64,000 bases of DNA from Salinibacterium sp. (GTDB lineage: Bacteria; Actinomycetota; Actinomycetes; Actinomycetales; Microbacteriaceae), in NCBI GenBank assembly GCA_019638845.1, contig JAHBSZ010000002.1:1-64000 (forward strand), in the 5' to 3' direction. Below the pieces are notes generated by a model. It did not search any database and was not told the DNA's origin. It saw only the letters and a list, made by a program, of their open reading frames with translations. Positions within the stretch are counted from its first letter, which is position 1. Each line of letters starts with the position of its first letter. Below are positions 1 to 7,744 of this stretch, piece by piece. The translations under genes were made by a program, and so were the position numbers.

Positions 1-424
1 ACTGCTTCCAGAACGCGGGCGTGAGTTTCGTGTTCGAGATGCCGTCTGGCAGCGACTGGTAGACGGCCTCGTCGCCAAGCGAGATCAGTTCGGGCGAGAC
101 ATCCGGCAGCTCGACCGCTGGCACCGTGGGCATGAACGCCACGACCAGACGAGACTCGTCACCGTCGTAGGGGAATGCGGCAGCGATGCGGCGCAGTTGC
201 TCGCCCGACACGATGATGAGGTGCGTGTTCACCCCCGTGGCCGAGCGAATCGCCTCAAGAAGAAGTGGCGCGTCGACTGACCCCGAGAAAACCACGTTGC
301 CGCTGTTGAGCACGGTGACCACGTCGGTCGCACCGGCGGCTTCGAACAGCGAGCGCAGGATGGCCATCGGAACTTTCGTGGTGGGCCCAACGTTGATCCC
401 GCGCAACAGCGCAACCGACCGCAC
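1..424 (-). CDS. DUF1697 family protein (C-terminus outside window)
   Basis: Reading the minus strand from a GTG at 424 gives a protein beginning RSVALLRGINVG, the hallmark opening of the DUF1697 family, followed by conserved GATDVVTVLNSGNVVF and FPYDGDES segments. About 141 residues are present and the gene runs off the left edge; full-length members are roughly 170-180 residues, so only the C-terminal part is missing. The biochemical role of DUF1697 is unknown. The GTG start shares one base with the TAG stop of the upstream glycosyltransferase gene (TAGTG), so the two are probably co-transcribed and translationally coupled. The family call is firm; no function is inferred. Confidence 0.85.
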   Translation of the reverse strand, partial: MRSVALLRGINVGPTTKVPMAILRSLFEAAGATDVVTVLNSGNVVFSGSVDAPLLLEAIRSATGVNTHLIIVSGEQLRRIAAAFPYDGDESRLVVAFMPTVPAVELPDVSPELISLGDEAVYQSLPDGISNTKLTPAFWKQ

Positions 425-1245
425 TAGTCGGACGCCCTTGCCTCTTTGCGCAACTCGTTCTGCCGCATCGCCTTGAGTGCCGGGTACGCCGACAGCAACA
501 CAGCCATCGGAGCTCGCAGCGTCACGCTACGAATCTTGTGCTTCTGGTAGGTGCGCTCGAAGCGCATCACGTAGTTGTAGAACGCGCGCGGTGAGTCGTC
601 GAGGCGCCGAGCCGACATCCCGGTCACCATGTCCGACGAGTAGGCGACCTTGAGCTTGTGTTCGTGCAGGTGGATCGACAGGTCGATGTCCTCGTGCAGC
701 TCATCATCGGGATCCAGACAGGCCGACTCCCGGATGATCCGCCACGCCGTCGCGCGCAGTGCCATGTTGCTCCCAAACAGCAACTGGTAGTCGCGCGTGA
801 TCACGATCATCGCCCGGCGAATCGCGTCATCCGCAATGTGCCCGAACCTGCGCAGCGGCATGTCGTAGTACAGCACCGGACCGGTGCAGGCCGCGACCTC
901 CGGATCGCCGAATGCGCGAATGACCTCGGCTACCCAGGTGGGTTCGAGCACGGAGTCGGCGTCGATCCGTCCGATGATGTCCCCGCGTGCGCTGTCAAGA
1001 CCGAAGTTGCGGGTGGGGATGAGCCCCTGTACCTCGTTCTGCTGGAGGTAGACAATGGGCGCCTCGGGGTAAGCGTGCTGGAGTGCGCGGATCACCGAGG
1101 CCGTGGCATCCGTCGACTTGTTGTCGACGACGATGATCTCGAACGGCATGACCGTCTGATCGAGGGCCGCAAGTACGCACGCCTTGATGGTGTCCTGCTC
1201 GTTGTAGGCAGGAATGACGATCGACACCGTCGGCAGCAGGGGCAT
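424..1245 (-). CDS. Glycosyltransferase family 2 protein
   Basis: The 273-residue product opens with the GT2 nucleotide-sugar binding strand (VSIVIPAYNEQDTI, residues 7-20), continues with IIVVDNKSTDAT (about 38-48), and carries a DxD-type metal and nucleotide-binding motif (RIDADS, 93-98). This is a GT-A fold enzyme predicted to transfer a sugar from an activated nucleotide donor in the cytoplasm. No transmembrane segment is obvious, so it is probably soluble or peripheral. The acceptor cannot be read from sequence; cell-wall polymer or glycolipid decoration is typical of such actinobacterial enzymes. The stop overlaps the start of the downstream DUF1697 gene by one base. Confidence 0.88.
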   Translation of the reverse strand: MPLLPTVSIVIPAYNEQDTIKACVLAALDQTVMPFEIIVVDNKSTDATASVIRALQHAYPEAPIVYLQQNEVQGLIPTRNFGLDSARGDIIGRIDADSVLEPTWVAEVIRAFGDPEVAACTGPVLYYDMPLRRFGHIADDAIRRAMIVITRDYQLLFGSNMALRATAWRIIRESACLDPDDELHEDIDLSIHLHEHKLKVAYSSDMVTGMSARRLDDSPRAFYNYVMRFERTYQKHKIRSVTLRAPMAVLLSAYPALKAMRQNELRKEARASD

Positions 1246-1287
1246 GGCACAACGGTAGCCGTTCCCACTCGGAAAACGACGTGAGCG

Positions 1288-2124
1288 CTAGTGGTCTGTG
1301 ACGAAGTCGATGAGCTGCTCGACCCTGCCGAGCAACTCAGGTTCGAGGTCGGCATAGCTGTCGACCTTGCCAAGGATGTGTTGCCATGCCCGCGCGATGT
1401 CAGCCTGATCGTCGTGCGCCCAGCCGAGAGCCGCGCAGATGCCATGCTTCCACTCGGTACCGCGCGGGATCACCGGCCACTGAGCGATGCCGAGCCGCTG
1501 CGGTTTCACTGCCTGCCACACATCAATGTACGGATGCCCGACCACAAGTACGTGCTCACGGAACGGACCCCGTCCGACAGCGTCAGCGATGCGGCTCTCC
1601 TTCGAGCCGGGCACGAGGTGATCGACGAGCACACCCACTCGACGTCCCGGGCCAGGGGTGAAGTCTGCGAGCAAGGACTCGAGATCGTCAACGCCCTCGA
1701 GGTACTCAACGACCACGCCCTCAATACGTAGGTCATGCCCCCAAACCTTCTCGACGAGCTCGGCGTCGTGCCTGCCCTCGACGAATATCCGACTCGGCAA
1801 CGCAACCCGCGCAACGCGATCGGTGACCGCGACAGATCCGGAGGCACTCCTCATCGCCGGCGCCGCGCGCGGCGTCGGTTTGACGAGCTTCACGGACTTT
1901 CCGTCGACGAGGAACCCCGCCCCGAGTGAGAACGTGCGAACCGCGCCCGCGCGGCCTTCGAGCTCGACAAGCCCGTTCGCATAGGCGATGATCGCGCCGA
2001 CGAATCCGGTGCCTGTCTCCTCGAGGACGAGCCCCTTCTCGACCTCGACGGTCGGAACGGGCGCAGGTCCCCGCTGCTGACGGAAACCAGCGAGAACGTC
2101 GCTGCCATATCGGTCGTCACTCAC
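1288..2124 (-). CDS. DUF3097 family protein
   Basis: This 278-residue protein starts at GTG (SDDRYGSDVLAGF) and matches the actinobacterial DUF3097 family: an N-terminal beta-rich part ending near GKSVKLVKP, then a region beginning RIFVEGRHDAELVEKVWG that resembles a Toprim-like fold (conserved Glu, then VGVLVDHLVPGSKE and VVGHPYIDVW). The Toprim resemblance suggests nucleic-acid or phosphoryl chemistry but is only inference; the family has no established function to my knowledge. It stands between the GT2 gene (42 bases downstream) and the M23 peptidase gene (53 bases upstream) on the same strand. Confidence 0.85.
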   Translation of the reverse strand: MSDDRYGSDVLAGFRQQRGPAPVPTVEVEKGLVLEETGTGFVGAIIAYANGLVELEGRAGAVRTFSLGAGFLVDGKSVKLVKPTPRAAPAMRSASGSVAVTDRVARVALPSRIFVEGRHDAELVEKVWGHDLRIEGVVVEYLEGVDDLESLLADFTPGPGRRVGVLVDHLVPGSKESRIADAVGRGPFREHVLVVGHPYIDVWQAVKPQRLGIAQWPVIPRGTEWKHGICAALGWAHDDQADIARAWQHILGKVDSYADLEPELLGRVEQLIDFVTDH

Positions 2125-2177
2125 CGGTTGAGGCTAGCTGACGGGTGCCGTTGTTGACGGGAGCGCGCGGCGCTGGA

Positions 2178-2957
2178 TCAGATATTGACGTGGGCGACGA
2201 GCCACGGGTACGGGTCGATAGTGCTGTCGTCGACGAGCACTCCGAAGTGCAGGTGAGGGCCGGTAGCCACGCCCGTCTCCCCGACGAGCCCGAGCACGGT
2301 GCCACGTTTGATGGTCTCGCCGACGGCTACGGCGATGGAGCCGTCTTGCATGTGCGCGTAGAGCGTCGAGACCGTCTGACCGTCGATGACGTGCTGTACG
2401 ACCACCTTGTTGCCGTATCCGGTGCTGTCCCAGCCCGCCTCGGTGACGACACCATCGGCGACCACTTGGATCGGATAGCCATTTCCTGGGTCGAAGTCAA
2501 TGCCGTTGTGGAACGTGCTGCACCCGTCGCACACGCGAGGGCCGTAGCCGCTACTGATCGTCGTGCCTTGCGGCATCGGCCACTGCACCACGGAATAGGT
2601 CGAGATAGCGAAGGCGTCGCGGTGAACGGGCGCCAGATAGCCGGCCGGGACAACGTACGACTGCGATGGCACTTCCACCGGAGCGGCGGCAAACAACGAA
2701 TCGGCTTGAGCGGGGAGCGAAGGGATGCTCGTGAGCAGGCCGGTCGCGGCGATGGCGCTCACCGCGAGGATGCGGCGATTTGCGTTGAGGAAACCGATGA
2801 GGCGCGGTTCAACGAAGGTATTTCGGGCACGAAGAAACGACGAACGTGGAGTGAGCAACTGGAGATCTTTCGGAACTAGGCGCTCCGCGCGACAAGGCGC
2901 TATGAGCACGTGCAACATCGGCACATCGGTTGGGTCAAGCACCGGTCGGTGCTGCAC
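2178..2957 (-). CDS. M23 family metallopeptidase, membrane-anchored or secreted
   Basis: The C-terminal half is an M23 (LytM-type) peptidase domain. The zinc ligands are visible as HNGIDFD (His150, Asp154) and HLHFG (His237), with a further conserved His in YAHMQ (about 202). Such enzymes cleave peptide cross-links of peptidoglycan or regulate amidases. A hydrophobic stretch (residues about 63-80, after NANRR) acts as a signal anchor, preceded by an unusually long basic cytoplasmic leader of about 60 residues. The start is uncertain: GTG at 2957 gives 259 residues, while ATG at 2918 or later codons would shorten the leader without touching the domain. All motifs needed for catalysis are present. 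Confidence 0.85.
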   Translation of the reverse strand: MQHRPVLDPTDVPMLHVLIAPCRAERLVPKDLQLLTPRSSFLRARNTFVEPRLIGFLNANRRILAVSAIAATGLLTSIPSLPAQADSLFAAAPVEVPSQSYVVPAGYLAPVHRDAFAISTYSVVQWPMPQGTTISSGYGPRVCDGCSTFHNGIDFDPGNGYPIQVVADGVVTEAGWDSTGYGNKVVVQHVIDGQTVSTLYAHMQDGSIAVAVGETIKRGTVLGLVGETGVATGPHLHFGVLVDDSTIDPYPWLVAHVNI

Positions 2958-3006
2958 GGACTCTAAGGAAGCGTCAATCCGGCGGCGTCAGCGCACCGGG
3001 GCTCAC

Positions 3007-3414
3007 TCAGTCCTGGGGAATTTCCCTGTGACCAGCGTGCGTGACGATTCTGGGAGATCCATGTGGACGGGCCGCGTAGCGCCTGGAGTTGATGACAGCC
3101 ACGGTCGCCGCAATACCCGCAACAGCGCCAAGGCTTGCCCAGGCGATATCGATTGCCTGGGCATAGCCGACGGGCATCCAGATCGATTGCGCAGCCTCGA
3201 TCCAGGCCGAACCCAGCACCGCGAAAGCGACAGCGGCCCACCAGCGACGGCGACCGAGGAGAAGCACGAGCAAGATTCCCACAGGGAGAAATGCGACGAA
3301 TGGCCACACCCAGAGTCCGCGGTCGAAGGCCGGCCCACGCACGAAGGTAAGCCCGACGAGGGCGCCGAAATAGATTGCGGCAATCCCTGTGAGGATGTAC
3401 CGTTTCGCGCGCAT
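3007..3414 (-). CDS. VanZ-like membrane protein
   Basis: A 135-residue protein with about four hydrophobic segments (ILTGIAAIYFGALVGLTF, VAFLPVGILLVLLLG, WAAVAFAVLGSAWIEAAQ, IAWASLGAVAGIAATVAVI) and the conserved acidic SAWIEAAQSIWMPVGYAQAIDIAW region seen in VanZ-type proteins. VanZ contributes to teicoplanin resistance in enterococci, but most homologues are uncharacterised and the actinobacterial ones should not be read as resistance genes. It shares the strand of the M23 gene 49 bases downstream and is divergent from the DinB-like gene, with about 135 bases between the starts. Confidence 0.72.
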   Translation of the reverse strand: MRAKRYILTGIAAIYFGALVGLTFVRGPAFDRGLWVWPFVAFLPVGILLVLLLGRRRWWAAVAFAVLGSAWIEAAQSIWMPVGYAQAIDIAWASLGAVAGIAATVAVINSRRYAARPHGSPRIVTHAGHREIPQD

Positions 3415-3549
3415 GGCTCAGTATCTCTCCGTCTCCTCTGTGAAAGATGTGAGAAACGTGAGCACCACCTGAGCGACGACGCTGTCGCCGGATTCGATAC
3501 CCGGTAGCCCGGTTGGTAGCCTCAGACGAATTCATCCGGAAGGGCATTG

Positions 3550-4107
3550 ATGGAGTACGACTGGTTGTCGTTGCAGCACCGCGTCCAGCGCGAATTCTCC
3601 CGACGAATTGCTGCCGTGACGGACTGGGATGCACCCACTCCCGACGACGAGTGGAACGTTCGCGACCTCGTCGCACACGTCATCGAGGAACAACAGTGGG
3701 TTCCGTACCTGCTGGCGGGCGAGACGGTTGCGACCGCACGCAAGGAGATCGAACCGCTGCGCGGCGACCTGCGCGAAGAGTGGGAGCTGTACTCATTCGC
3801 TGCCACCGCAGCGTGGATGTCGACGCCTCCCAGCACCATCGTGCAGCTCTCGTACGACTCGGTCACCATGACCGACTATCTGCGTGAGCAGGTCTCGGAT
3901 GTCGCGATCCACACCTGGGACTTGGCCCGGGCGATCGGTGCCGACGAAGCACTCGATCCCGAGATAGTCGAAGCGGTCTGGACCGTCTTCGAACCCCAGA
4001 AAGACACCCTCGCCGCGAGCGGCTTGTACGCTCCGCCCGTTCCCCTTCCCGCCGATGCTCCACTTCTGCACCAACTGCTCGCCGTCACGGGTCGCGACCC
4101 GCGCTAG
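3550..4107 (+). CDS. TIGR03086-type DinB-like metal-binding protein
   Basis: The 185-residue product is a four-helix DinB/mycothiol-dependent maleylpyruvate isomerase-like protein. Recognisable parts are the N-terminal LSLQHRVQREFSRRI helix, the WNVRDLVAHVIEEQQW segment with a likely metal-binding His, and the family signature DVAIHTWDLARAIGAD near the C-terminal third. Members often use mycothiol or bind divalent metal; the substrate here is unknown. I chose ATG at 3550, preceded by a GGAAGG ribosome binding site, over the TTG three bases upstream. The end overlaps the convergent methyltransferase gene by four bases. Confidence 0.8.
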   Translation: MEYDWLSLQHRVQREFSRRIAAVTDWDAPTPDDEWNVRDLVAHVIEEQQWVPYLLAGETVATARKEIEPLRGDLREEWELYSFAATAAWMSTPPSTIVQLSYDSVTMTDYLREQVSDVAIHTWDLARAIGADEALDPEIVEAVWTVFEPQKDTLAASGLYAPPVPLPADAPLLHQLLAVTGRDPR

Positions 4108-5591
4108 ACGAGAAGGATGCCCGTGAGCACCAGTTCACGCACCTGCGGTAACACCTCGTCCGAGAGTTCGGTGGCATCCACGTCGAGAAGCTGCGCCACT
4201 GCATCGCAAATGACCCCGATCGGGAGCGTGCCGTCGCAGGCACCCACGACCGCCGCGAGGGCGGTGCCCAGAGGAACGGTGCGAGCGAATCCCGATCCTT
4301 GACGCAAATCCATGACCGTCGGATGCTCGTCGCCGGGCCAGTAGTGGCGTTGCTCGGTCACGTCTGCTGCGACCGTCAGCGACGCCATGGCGAGCGCGGT
4401 GTCATCCGTCGCCGCAAGCCAGTCGTGCGCGTCGAGCACTGCGGAGACCCGCTCCCCGAGGGACGCGCCGACGGCACCGTCGAGTATCTCGAAGCGCCGC
4501 AGCGTCGGCCCGCCCACTTTCGGACGTCGGAGGGTGATGTAGCCGAAGCCGACCTGTGTCACCCCGCGCGCGTTGAAATCGTCGAGCCATGCGTCATAGA
4601 GCCGATCGAACTCGGCGCCGGGGCGCGTACCGCCATCGCGAATCCAGGTCTCGGCGTAGTGCTCGACGTGCTGGCGCTCGCGCTCGATCACCCACGCGTC
4701 GAGACCCGTGAAACGCACCCACTGCTCGACGCGGGCAAGGCCATCGGCTTGGGAAAGACCCGGGCCATACTCCCAGTTGCCCAGAAGCTGGGCGACTCCC
4801 CCGGGCTCCAGGTGCTTCTCGACATCCTTGATGACGGAGGCGACGAGTGCATCGCCGATCATCCCGCCGTCGCGATACTCGTAGGCGGGCACGCCCTCGG
4901 CCGCACGCGGCGTGATGACGAATGGCGGGTTCGAGATGACGTGCCCGAAGCGCTCGGCGACGGGTTCGAACAGAGAGCCGAGTCGAAACTCGATGTTCGT
5001 GATGCCATTGAGTTCGGCGTTGAACGCGGCAAGTTCGAGAGCGCGTTGCGAGATATCCGTCGCGACGACCCGCTTCGCGTGCCGTGCGGCGTGCATGGCT
5101 TGGATGCCGCAGCCGGTCCCGAGGTCGAGAGCGAGGTCCACGGGGCTGTCGATCATCAGTCCGCTGAGCGTTGTCGAGGCGCCGCCCACGCCGAGAACGT
5201 GCTGCTCGGGGATCGCGTGGCCGAGCGCGAGTTCGCCGAGATCGGAGGCGATCCACCACGAAACCACACCGGCGCGATCGACGAAGGAGTAGGGGCGCAG
5301 GTCGAGCAAGGGCGCACCGCGTTCATCGACGAGACCGAGTGCCACGGCACCCTCGAACCCGAGGGTGGGCAGGGCGGTGGCGAGCGCGTCCGGCAGGGCC
5401 GGCAGTCCGAGGACGAACACCGTGGCGAGGGTCGCTGTCGGCGTGGTGGAGCCCTTGATCGCCCTGAGCGCGGGTACCCGCTGGCCGCGGTGAAGTGCTG
5501 CCGCGGCATCCTCGCCCCACAACTCACCAAGCGCGTCCACGGTGAATCGGGCGGCGCCGAGGTCAGCGGCGAGGTCGGCGAGTGCGGTCAC
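4104..5591 (-). CDS. Class I SAM-dependent methyltransferase with N-terminal DUF7059-type region
   Basis: A 495-residue protein with three parts: an N-terminal helical region (1-145), a Rossmann methyltransferase core with SAM motif I LALDLGTGCGIQ (153-163) and motif IV SNPPFV (220-225), and a C-terminal region of about 200 residues. The NPPF tetrapeptide is typical of enzymes that methylate exocyclic amino groups of bases or amide nitrogens of glutamine (HemK/PrmC and RlmG-like enzymes), so an N-methyltransferase acting on nucleic acid or protein is likely. The exact substrate cannot be decided. The gene converges on the DinB-like gene. Confidence 0.8.
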   Translation of the reverse strand: MTALADLAADLGAARFTVDALGELWGEDAAAALHRGQRVPALRAIKGSTTPTATLATVFVLGLPALPDALATALPTLGFEGAVALGLVDERGAPLLDLRPYSFVDRAGVVSWWIASDLGELALGHAIPEQHVLGVGGASTTLSGLMIDSPVDLALDLGTGCGIQAMHAARHAKRVVATDISQRALELAAFNAELNGITNIEFRLGSLFEPVAERFGHVISNPPFVITPRAAEGVPAYEYRDGGMIGDALVASVIKDVEKHLEPGGVAQLLGNWEYGPGLSQADGLARVEQWVRFTGLDAWVIERERQHVEHYAETWIRDGGTRPGAEFDRLYDAWLDDFNARGVTQVGFGYITLRRPKVGGPTLRRFEILDGAVGASLGERVSAVLDAHDWLAATDDTALAMASLTVAADVTEQRHYWPGDEHPTVMDLRQGSGFARTVPLGTALAAVVGACDGTLPIGVICDAVAQLLDVDATELSDEVLPQVRELVLTGILLV

Positions 5592-5642
5592 TCTCGCAAT
5601 TCAACCACTCACCTCACGGTCGAGCGGTGCCCTCTCGAGCGA

Positions 5643-6026
5643 TCAGTCCTCCAGCACGGAGAGCACGTTACCTGCGGGATCCTTGAACCAGCAGATCACG
5701 GGACCCCACTCACGCTTCTCGGGGCGTGCAATTCCGCGATCGTCGGTGAAATCACCCTCGTAGATCTTGGTCACGACGCCCTTCGCGTTGAGCTCATCGA
5801 CTGCCTTGTCGACATCCGCGACCGGGAAGTTCAAGATCGTGAAGGTCGCCGGTACGTGATCGGGCTTGGCGTAGACGAGGATCGTGGCCCCGGTTGCAAG
5901 GTGGATATCGAGGAAGCCCATCGGATTGTCCTCGACTCGAAGGCCGAGAGTATCGTGGTAAAAGGTGCGCGCGGCATCGATGTCGTCGACCGAGAACCCA
6001 CTAAATGCCTTTGCTTCTGCGAACAT
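5643..6026 (-). CDS. VOC family protein (glyoxalase/bleomycin resistance fold)
   Basis: The 127-residue protein is a single vicinal oxygen chelate domain with two beta-alpha-beta-beta-beta modules: KAFSGFSVDDIDAARTFYHDTLGL and TFTILNFPVADVDKAVDEL, closing with the typical CWFKDPAGNVLSVLE. Such proteins isomerise, cleave or bind small molecules using a metal held between paired modules. The start at 6026 is chosen because MFAEAK is preceded by GGAACGGGA; a further in-frame ATG at 6044 has no comparable site. It is divergent from the TetR gene, with a dyad between them, which suggests that the regulator controls it. Confidence 0.8.
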   Translation of the reverse strand: MFAEAKAFSGFSVDDIDAARTFYHDTLGLRVEDNPMGFLDIHLATGATILVYAKPDHVPATFTILNFPVADVDKAVDELNAKGVVTKIYEGDFTDDRGIARPEKREWGPVICWFKDPAGNVLSVLED

Positions 6027-6044
6027 TCCCGTTCCTCTCCACAT

Positions 6045-6061
6045 GTGAACACTGTAAACAC
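6045..6061. promoter_or_regulatory. Candidate TetR operator between VOC and TetR genes
   Basis: The 17-base dyad GTGAACACTGTAAACAC has matching outer triplets (GTG/CAC) and inner AC-T-GT around a central base. It lies 18 bases upstream of each divergent start region (VOC at 6026, TetR at 6079). Size and position fit an autoregulatory TetR site. The arms are imperfect, so this is inference. Confidence 0.45.
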
Positions 6062-6078
6062 TGCCATAGGATTGCCGG

Positions 6079-6717
6079 ATGAGCGAGACCCGTGCGCGAC
6101 AGACCTACCATCACGGTGATCTGGGGCCCGCTCTCCTCGCCGCTGGTATCGAACTCGCGCGCGAAGGCGGGCCCGACGCGGTGGTCTTGCGCGAGACGAC
6201 TCGCCGAGTGGGCGTCTCCCCCAATGCCGCGTATCGCCACTTCGCCGATCGCGATGCGCTGCTCGCTGCAGTCAGCGACGCAGCGCTCGCGACACTCGCG
6301 ACGGCGATCGATGCCCTGTTCGACGCAATCCCGCAGGGCACGCGCGAATCCGTCGCCCGCGCCCAGTTACGCGCAGTGGGCACCGGCTATGTCGCCTTCG
6401 CCCTCGATGAGCCGGGTCTGTTCCGTACGGCGTTCTTCGTCTCCGACAACCTCGAGCGGAGTTCAGCAGCGAGCAAGTCTGGGCCGAGCGGTCGGTCGCC
6501 GCTCGAGCTTCTCACCGTCGCGCTGGATGCGTACGTGGCATCCGGGATCATGCCCGCCGACCGTCGACCGAAGGCCGAGTTCCTCGCTTGGTCGTCTGTG
6601 CACGGGTTCGCCCTCTTGTGCATCGACGGCCCGCTGCGCACGTTGCCGCGGGATCAGGCCGACGCCGTCACCCAGCGGGTGATCGACATGGTCGAGGCAG
6701 GCTTCACCGCGCCCTAG
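6079..6717 (+). CDS. TetR/AcrR family transcriptional regulator
   Basis: The 212-residue product has a TetR N-terminal helix-turn-helix: AGIELAREGGPDAVVLRETTRRVGVSPNAAYRHFADRDALLAAVS (about residues 17-62), with the SPNAAYRHF recognition helix. The C-terminal part is a helical ligand-binding and dimerisation domain of the WHG-like type (FRTAFFVSDNL, AWSSVHGFALL). It probably represses its own transcription and the divergent VOC gene through the dyad at 6045-6061. The inducer is unknown. The FBP-domain gene follows 13 bases downstream and may share the transcript. Confidence 0.88.
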   Translation: MSETRARQTYHHGDLGPALLAAGIELAREGGPDAVVLRETTRRVGVSPNAAYRHFADRDALLAAVSDAALATLATAIDALFDAIPQGTRESVARAQLRAVGTGYVAFALDEPGLFRTAFFVSDNLERSSAASKSGPSGRSPLELLTVALDAYVASGIMPADRRPKAEFLAWSSVHGFALLCIDGPLRTLPRDQADAVTQRVIDMVEAGFTAP

Positions 6718-6730
6718 GTAGGGTGGAGAG

Positions 6731-7222
6731 GTGCAGCCGCTCAGCCCCGACGACATCCGTCGCAGCTTCGTCAACACGTCAAAGGGTGACGCATCTCGCG
6801 TTCCCATGCCGGGCCTGCATGACGTTTTGTGGGACGAAAGGGAGTACCTCGGCTGGCGCGACCAACAGGCACCCCAGCGCGGGTACCTCGTGCACTGGGT
6901 GAACGGGCAGCCACTCGGGTTGGTACTGAGAGCCTCGGAGTTCTCGCTCAAGCCCGGGATCGCGGCAATGTGCTCGTGGTGTCGCACCACCCGTCGCTCT
7001 GACGAAATATCGCTGTTCTCGGCGGCGCGCGCTGGTCAATCGGGTCGCGACGGCAACACCATCGGGACCTACCTGTGCGACGATCTCGCGTGCTCGCACA
7101 TGATCCGGATTCTGCCGCCACCGACACCCCTGCAGGATCCTGAGCAGCTGCTCGCCAGCCGAATCGAGGGTCTCTCTTCTCGCGTGCAGGCCTTCACCGC
7201 CGACGTGATGAAGACAGCCTGA
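6731..7222 (+). CDS. FBP domain (elongation factor G-binding, treble-clef zinc finger) protein
   Basis: This 163-residue GTG-started protein fits the FBP domain family: GYLVHWVNGQPLGLVLR leads into a four-cysteine treble-clef finger, CSWC (81, 84) paired with Cys116 and Cys121 in LCDDLACS. In Gram-positive bacteria, fusidic-acid-resistance proteins with this finger bind EF-G and release it from the ribosome. Stand-alone actinobacterial homologues are assumed to bind EF-G as well, but this has to be shown. All four cysteines are intact. It lies 13 bases behind the TetR gene and converges on an SRPBCC gene. Confidence 0.8.
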   Translation: MQPLSPDDIRRSFVNTSKGDASRVPMPGLHDVLWDEREYLGWRDQQAPQRGYLVHWVNGQPLGLVLRASEFSLKPGIAAMCSWCRTTRRSDEISLFSAARAGQSGRDGNTIGTYLCDDLACSHMIRILPPPTPLQDPEQLLASRIEGLSSRVQAFTADVMKTA

Positions 7223-7237
7223 CGCCGAGTTCGCTGC

Positions 7238-7729
7238 CTACCCTTTGCCCTTCGCTGCAACCTGCCTCGTTACCTCGTTGGCGATCGGCGGTAGCACCTT
7301 GCGCATGTACGGTGTCCACAACAACCCGACGATCAGACCGACGATCCAGCCGCGCCCGGGCTTGCCGAAGAACGTGTAGGTCCACCGGATGCTCGTGCCG
7401 TCGCTCACCGGATCGAAGCGCCACTCGGCGCGCGCGTGGTCAACGAGTGTGCCGAACAGCTTCTGGAAGTCGGTGAGCTCGTAGGCAAAGTAGCCGGGCG
7501 AGTCTGCATCGGTAATGGTCTCGATCACATGGCCGCCGTCGGAGAGGATGAGCATGCGGGTGTGACCGACGGTGTCCCAGGTGCCGGTCTGGTTGCGCAC
7601 CTCGACAACCGCGGGAAGCACTCCCGACTTCGGGTAGAACTTCGTCGGGTCAACCGGCCCCGCGATGTCGTACGCCTCCTTTGGCGTCCCCATCGCCGTC
7701 GCCACGGTTGTCGCGCTTGATCCCGCCAT
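7238..7729 (-). CDS. SRPBCC (START-like) family protein
   Basis: A 163-residue protein with the START-like helix-grip features: an N-terminal GTPKEAYDIAGPVDPTKFYP segment, strands around TGTWDTVGHTRMLILSDGGHVIETI, EWRFDPVSDGTSIRWTYTF, and a long C-terminal amphipathic or hydrophobic helix (GRGWIVGLIVGLLWTPYMRKVL). These domains bind hydrophobic ligands in a deep cavity; the ligand is unknown. The hydrophobic helix near the C-terminus may place it at the membrane. It lies 15 bases downstream of zwf on the same strand and could be co-transcribed. Confidence 0.7.
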   Translation of the reverse strand: MAGSSATTVATAMGTPKEAYDIAGPVDPTKFYPKSGVLPAVVEVRNQTGTWDTVGHTRMLILSDGGHVIETITDADSPGYFAYELTDFQKLFGTLVDHARAEWRFDPVSDGTSIRWTYTFFGKPGRGWIVGLIVGLLWTPYMRKVLPPIANEVTRQVAAKGKG

Positions 7730-7744
7730 GATCCGCCTTCCGCT

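Noticed and set aside
4299-6119. A 606-codon open frame on the plus strand
   Set aside because: It runs antisense to the methyltransferase and VOC genes, which have complete domains; the translation is Arg/Gly/His-rich without motifs.
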